Part shown: in pieces, positions 58,054 through 60,999 of the stretch
Position numbering within the stretch: the stretch's first letter is position 1
How the letters are laid out: each line of letters opens with the position of its first letter
Assembly (NCBI RefSeq): GCF_002879615.1
Contig: NZ_PNRF01000048.1
Location: forward strand, 1-60,999
DNA from: Billgrantia endophytica
Lineage (GTDB): Bacteria > Pseudomonadota > Gammaproteobacteria > Pseudomonadales > Halomonadaceae
Reading direction: 5' to 3'
Length of the DNA stretch: 60,999 bases
Notes under the pieces: model-generated
What the model saw: the letters and a program-made list of their open reading frames with translations, nothing else
The model's database searches: none
What the model was told of the DNA's origin: nothing
Translations under genes and position numbers: made by a program

Positions 58054-59253
58054 TCAGGCCAGCGGGTCTGAATCGGGATCCAGCTCCACCATCTGCCACG
58101 GCAGGCCCATCTCGCCGATGCGCTCCATGAAGGGGTTCGGGTCGAGCTGCTCGACATTGAACACGCCTGCGCCCTTCCAGGTGCCTTCCAGCATCAGCAT
58201 GGCGCCGGTGACGGCGGGCACGCCGGTGGTGTAGGAGATCGCCTGGGACTGGACCTCGCGGTAGCAGGCCTCATGGTCGCAGATGTTGTAGAGGTACACC
58301 TTGCGCCGCTTGCCATCCTTGATGCCGTCCAGGATCACGCCGATATTGGTCTTGCCCTTGGTGCGCGGACCCAGCGATGCGGGGTCGGGCAGCACGGCCT
58401 TGAGGAACTGCAATGGCGTGACCTGGCGCCCCTCGAACTCGATCGGTTCGATGCTGGTCATGCCGACGTTTTCCAGCACCTTGAGATGGGTGATGTACTT
58501 GTCGGAAAAGGTCATCCAGAAACGGATGCGCTTGAGGCCCTTGATGTTCTGGCTGAGGGACTCGAGCTCCTCGTGGTAGAGCAGGTACAGGTCCTTCTCG
58601 CCGATCCCGTCGAAATCGAACGTGCGCTTCTCGGTCAAGGGAGCGATTTCCTTCCATTCTCCCTCTTCCCAGTAACGGCCGTTGGCGGTGATCTCGCGGA
58701 TGTTGATTTCCGGATTGAAGTTGGTGGCGAACGGGTAGCCGTGGTCACCGCCGTTGGCATCCAGGATGTCGATCCGGTGGATCTCGTCGAACAGATTCTT
58801 CTGGCCATAGGCACAGTAGATATTGGTCATGCCCGGGTCGAAGCCGCAGCCCAGGGTGGCCATGACGCCGGCCTTTTCATAACGCTCCTGGAAGGCCCAC
58901 TGTTCCTTGTACTCGAACTTGGCCTCGTCCGGGTGCTCGTAATTGGCGGTGTCCAGATAAGGCACGCCGGTGCGCAGGCACGCCTCCATGATGGTCAGGT
59001 CCTGATAGGGCAGAGCCACATGGATCAGCACGTCCGGCTTGAACGACTCGATCAGCTCGACCAGCGCCTCGACGCTGTCCGCATCCACCTGGGCCGTCAG
59101 GATCGGACGATCCAACTGAGCGGCGATGGCGCGGCACTTGTCTTCGTTGCGGCTGGCCAGACAGATCTCGGTAAAGACTTCCGGGTGCTGGGCACACTTG
59201 TGGGTGACGACGCCACCGACGCCACCGGCGCCAATAATCAGGACTTTGCTCAT
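58054..59253 (-). CDS. Carboxynorspermidine/carboxyspermidine dehydrogenase (saccharopine dehydrogenase family)
   Basis: This is a 399-residue enzyme. It has an N-terminal Rossmann motif G-A-G-G-V-G-G-V at 8-15, N-Y-E-H-P-D-E-A near 106-113, G-C-G-F-D-P-G-M-T-N near 136-145 and a saccharopine-dehydrogenase-like C-terminal domain. Paired with NspC it reductively condenses aspartate semialdehyde with putrescine or 1,3-diaminopropane. No diaminobutyrate aminotransferase/decarboxylase is adjacent, so putrescine to spermidine is the more likely route here; this is inference. It is the first gene of the cluster, with a promoter about 120-145 bp upstream of its start. Confidence 0.92.
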   Translation of the reverse strand: MSKVLIIGAGGVGGVVTHKCAQHPEVFTEICLASRNEDKCRAIAAQLDRPILTAQVDADSVEALVELIESFKPDVLIHVALPYQDLTIMEACLRTGVPYLDTANYEHPDEAKFEYKEQWAFQERYEKAGVMATLGCGFDPGMTNIYCAYGQKNLFDEIHRIDILDANGGDHGYPFATNFNPEINIREITANGRYWEEGEWKEIAPLTEKRTFDFDGIGEKDLYLLYHEELESLSQNIKGLKRIRFWMTFSDKYITHLKVLENVGMTSIEPIEFEGRQVTPLQFLKAVLPDPASLGPRTKGKTNIGVILDGIKDGKRRKVYLYNICDHEACYREVQSQAISYTTGVPAVTGAMLMLEGTWKGAGVFNVEQLDPNPFMERIGEMGLPWQMVELDPDSDPLA

Positions 59254-59370
59254 GGGGTATCGAATCCAGATCGGGAAATGTCTATCAATGGTAGGGCCTT
59301 ATCGGAACTTGGGCCACCGCGGTAGGCCCGGACCCGATGCCACCCGGTCTCGCTTGCGCGTTGGAAGCAG

Positions 59371-59399
59371 ATAATGGCGCCGAGAGGGGGCGGTATCAA
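59371..59399 (-). promoter_or_regulatory. Promoter of the carboxyspermidine operon
   Basis: On the minus strand TTGATA (59399-59394) and CATTAT (59376-59371) are 17 bp apart, a good sigma70 match. Transcription would start near 59364, leaving an untranslated leader of about 110 bases before the ATG at 59253. Confidence 0.6.
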
Positions 59400-59518
59400 G
59401 TCATTTTCCTGTTGTTCGTTAGACAAAAATCGTCGGGTGAATGGGTGCAGCCCTCATTCATGCATTGTCGCTACGGCAGCCTCCGCCGAGGCAGGCGAAA
59501 AGGATGTTAAAGAGCGAG

Positions 59519-59547
59519 TTCATATCCTGTGTTATGAAATGTTATAT
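59519..59547 (+). promoter_or_regulatory. Promoter and dyad upstream of the Crp/Fnr gene
   Basis: TTCATA (59519-59524) and TTATAT (59542-59547) are 17 bp apart. TTCATA and TATGAA (59533-59538) form a perfect 6-bp dyad with an 8-bp spacer over the -35 box and spacer, a good place for autoregulation by the Crp/Fnr protein. The 59254-59600 gap otherwise holds only the divergent promoter. Confidence 0.45.
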
Positions 59548-59600
59548 AAGCTATCGTTGTAGAATGGCCCCGACACGAAAGCAAGTCGGAGCGGCCAGAC

Positions 59601-60368
59601 GTGACCTTTCTCAACAACGCAGTCATACAAGCGCTTCATCGACAGAAAATCCTGTCGACTGATGATATGGCTCTCCTGCTTGAGCTGGAGCATAGCGCCA
59701 GGAAAGTCTCCGCCGGGGAGATTCTCTGGCAGGAAAACGCCAGAGTGGACCTCTTCTGTGTGGTCAAGGAGGGATGGGCCTACTCCTACCGTAATCTGAT
59801 CAACGGCTCCATGCAGATTCTCAAGGTCTACCTGCCCGGCGATGTCATCGGCATGCGAGACTTCGGCTTCACCCAGCGTCTGTCGGGTGTTGCGATGATC
59901 AACGATGGTGTGGTCTGCCCCTTCACCTACCAGCAACTCTTCGACCTGTTTCGCCATTCACCGGCCCTGACGGCAGGTATCATCGCCATTGCCGTTCGCC
60001 AGCAGGCCATGCTCACCGAGCGGCTGGTGTACATCGGGCGCCACACCGCCCAGCAGCGGCTGGCCCATTTCCTCTACGAAATCTACGTGCGACTGGACCG
60101 GGTCGGAGCCGTCGAGGCAGGGCGTTTCTCCCTGCCCCTGTCTCAGGAACAGCTGGGAGATGTGCTGGGCCTGAGTGCCGTACACATAAGCCGGATGTTC
60201 ACCATGCTTCGCGATGAGGGGCTGGTACTGCGTGAGCGCCAGCAATTGTATTTCCCTGACCCGGGGGCATTGGCCCGGATGGCCGAATTCAACGATGCCT
60301 ATCTCGATGAATCCCTCCCTTCCGTCTTCCACAGCCTTGCCCAGGCCGCGCCATCGAACTCTCTGTAA
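59601..60368 (+). CDS. Crp/Fnr family transcriptional regulator
   Basis: This 255-residue regulator starts with GTG. The N-terminal cyclic-nucleotide-binding-like beta roll (about 20-125) has V-K-E-G-W-A-Y near 55 and L-P-G-D-V-I-G-M near 78. The C-terminal winged helix (about 150-225) has L-S-Q-E-Q-L-G-D-V-L-G-L-S near 178-190 followed by V-H-I-S-R-M. The N-terminal cysteine cluster of FNR is absent (only two scattered Cys), so it is not an iron-sulfur oxygen sensor of the FNR type. Effector unknown. It is divergent from the polyamine operon. Confidence 0.88.
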   Translation: MTFLNNAVIQALHRQKILSTDDMALLLELEHSARKVSAGEILWQENARVDLFCVVKEGWAYSYRNLINGSMQILKVYLPGDVIGMRDFGFTQRLSGVAMINDGVVCPFTYQQLFDLFRHSPALTAGIIAIAVRQQAMLTERLVYIGRHTAQQRLAHFLYEIYVRLDRVGAVEAGRFSLPLSQEQLGDVLGLSAVHISRMFTMLRDEGLVLRERQQLYFPDPGALARMAEFNDAYLDESLPSVFHSLAQAAPSNSL

Positions 60369-60387
60369 GCCCCATCCCGGGTTCGAA

Positions 60388-60420
60388 TCAGAACCGCCAC
60401 TCGCACGTTGCCTCGGCGGA
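60388..60420 (-). pseudogene. Second copy of a beta-barrel gene 3' end
   Basis: Read on the minus strand, this stretch ends A-T-C-E-W-R-F-stop, against A-T-F-E-W-R-F-stop at 60822. About 22 bases are nearly identical between the two places, then similarity is lost. It looks like the tail of a related gene or a short duplication next to the REP-like array. Confidence 0.4.
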
Positions 60421-60500
60421 GGCCGCCGCCGAGGCGATGCTGCCGGCCCGGGCAACCCCGCGGTCGCGAGCTGAAGCTATCTCCCACAACCTGCTTTTCC

Positions 60501-60772
60501 CACCCTGTGGGAGCGCCGCTCCGCGTCGCGACTGGCGCCGCAGGCGCCCTGGCAGAGGCTGCATTTTCCACCCTGTGGGAGCGCCGCTCCGCGTCGCGAC
60601 TGGCGCCGCAGGCGCCTTGGCGGAGGCTGCATTTTCCACCCTGTGGGAGCGCCGCTCCGCGTCGCGACTGGCGCCGCAGGCGCCTTGGCGGAGGCTGCAT
60701 TTTCCACCCTGTGGGAGCGCTGCTCCGCATCGCGACTGGCGCCGCAGGCGCCCTGGCGGAGGGGCCGCCAAC
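60501..60772. repeat. Tandem array of four 68-bp REP-like units
   Basis: Units begin at 60501, 60569, 60637 and 60705 with exactly 68-bp spacing. Each has CCTGTGGGAGCG, a GGAGC / GCTCC stem, CGCGTCGCG and two GGCGCC boxes. Copies 2 and 3 are almost identical; copies 1 and 4 differ at a few bases. The TGTGGGAGCG core resembles the REP elements of pseudomonads. No transposase (RAYT) gene is nearby. Open frames through the array are artefacts of the repeat. The 60369-60821 gap holds nothing else besides the short beta-barrel tail. Confidence 0.85.
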
Positions 60773-60821
60773 GCTGGTGACTATCGCAACGTCAGACAGT
60801 GCTCCGTCATCGACACGCCGA

Positions 60822-60999
60822 TCAGAACCGCCATTCGAACGTCGCCCGGCCGCCGTGGTCCTCCATGCCGTCGCCGTACTGGCCGCCATAGGCGAGGTCC
60901 AGCGAGGTGCGTTCGTTCAGCGTCAGGCTGATGCCGGCTTCGACCACGCCGCTGTTCTCGGCGATCGGCGTGCCGGCGACGGTGAAGGCATCGCCACCG
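60822..60999 (-). CDS. Autotransporter/outer-membrane beta-barrel protein, C-terminal fragment
   Basis: The minus-strand frame is open from the window edge to TGA 60824-60822 and encodes 58 residues. It shows alternating strands, V-E-A-G-I-S-L-T, then L-D-L-A-Y-G-G-Q-Y, ending with the aromatic C-terminal signature F-E-W-R-F used by the BAM machinery. This is typical of autotransporter barrels. The passenger and most of the barrel lie outside the window. Confidence 0.8.
   Translation of the reverse strand, partial: GGDAFTVAGTPIAENSGVVEAGISLTLNERTSLDLAYGGQYGDGMEDHGGRATFEWRF

Noticed and set aside
59601..60368. Calling the Crp/Fnr protein FNR (oxygen sensor)
   Set aside because: The N-terminal Cys cluster needed for the 4Fe-4S centre is missing.
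60501..60772. CRISPR array
   Set aside because: Units are directly tandem with no unique spacers, there are only four copies of 68 bp, and no cas genes are present.
60437..60931. Open frames of 127-196 codons through the terminal repeats
   Set aside because: They translate the 68-bp tandem repeat into a repeating low-complexity peptide. The repeat explains the openness of the frames.
1..60999. tRNA, rRNA, integrase or insertion-sequence transposase genes
   Set aside because: I looked for cloverleaf-like segments, DDE/HUH motifs and further tyrosine recombinases. Only XerC, a housekeeping enzyme, was found.

Overview
The window looks like the chromosome of a moderately halophilic gammaproteobacterium of the family Halomonadaceae, most likely Halomonas or a close relative. 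The base composition is GC-rich. A TRAP transporter near-identical in layout and signature to the ectoine transporter TeaABCD of Halomonas elongata is present (23.8-27.4 kb). The housekeeping clusters are also gammaproteobacterial in order: argH-lptM-lysA-dapF-DUF484-xerC-yigB, hemCDXY, and engB / cytochrome c4 / dsbA. No tRNA, rRNA, CRISPR array or intact transposon is visible.

Layout. (1) From 1 to about 19.7 kb is an accessory region. It holds short-chain dehydrogenases and epimerases, two TetR and one MarR regulator, an O-methyltransferase, a DUF3500 protein, a secreted hydrolase with a two-component system, a phospholipid-methyltransferase / membrane-fusion / RND-efflux cluster, and a GtrA / GT2 / ArnT-like lipid-sugar cluster. 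Deletion scars are frequent: an alpha/beta-hydrolase stub, an outer-membrane-factor gene reduced to its signal peptide, and a dehydrogenase with two in-frame internal deletions. (2) From 19.8 to 24 kb lie an AEC carrier, a FixH-like / SCO pair, and an FKBP isomerase with a secreted esterase. (3) From 23.8 to 27.4 kb is teaABCD. (4) From 27.5 to 38.3 kb are an ABC-F ATPase, dtd, a tandem universal stress protein, thiD, a DedA-like protein, an orphan TRAP DctQM pair, an EEP nuclease/phosphatase, dsbA, cytochrome c4 and engB. (5) From 38.3 to 49.3 kb are the argH-to-yigB operon on the minus strand and hemCDXY on the plus strand. (6) From 49.3 to 55.3 kb are an MscS-type channel, pgi, mgsA and gap. 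(7) From 55.4 to 59.3 kb are an aspartokinase and the carboxy(nor)spermidine decarboxylase and dehydrogenase pair. (8) From 59.6 to 61 kb are a Crp/Fnr regulator, a four-copy 68-bp REP-like tandem array, and the 3' end of a beta-barrel (autotransporter-type) gene running off the window.

How it works together. Several genes serve osmoadaptation: ectoine recovery by TeaABC with the UspA-type TeaD, and an MscS channel. The aspartokinase beside the carboxyspermidine pathway could supply aspartate semialdehyde for polyamine synthesis. In the accessory arm, regulation can be read from the DNA. A 20-bp operator (ATGCGA, 8 bp, TCGCAT) occurs upstream of the second TetR gene, upstream of the O-methyltransferase and upstream of the secreted hydrolase, which defines a candidate local regulon. 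The first TetR and its divergent dehydrogenase share a promoter containing two dyads. The MarR gene appears to be leaderless, with a dyad across its start codon.

No wholly new system could be established from sequence alone. The strongest leads are the three-site TetR regulon, the CASDH/CASDC/aspartokinase cluster, the REP-like array lying between two copies of a beta-barrel gene end, and the cluster of in-frame deletion scars.
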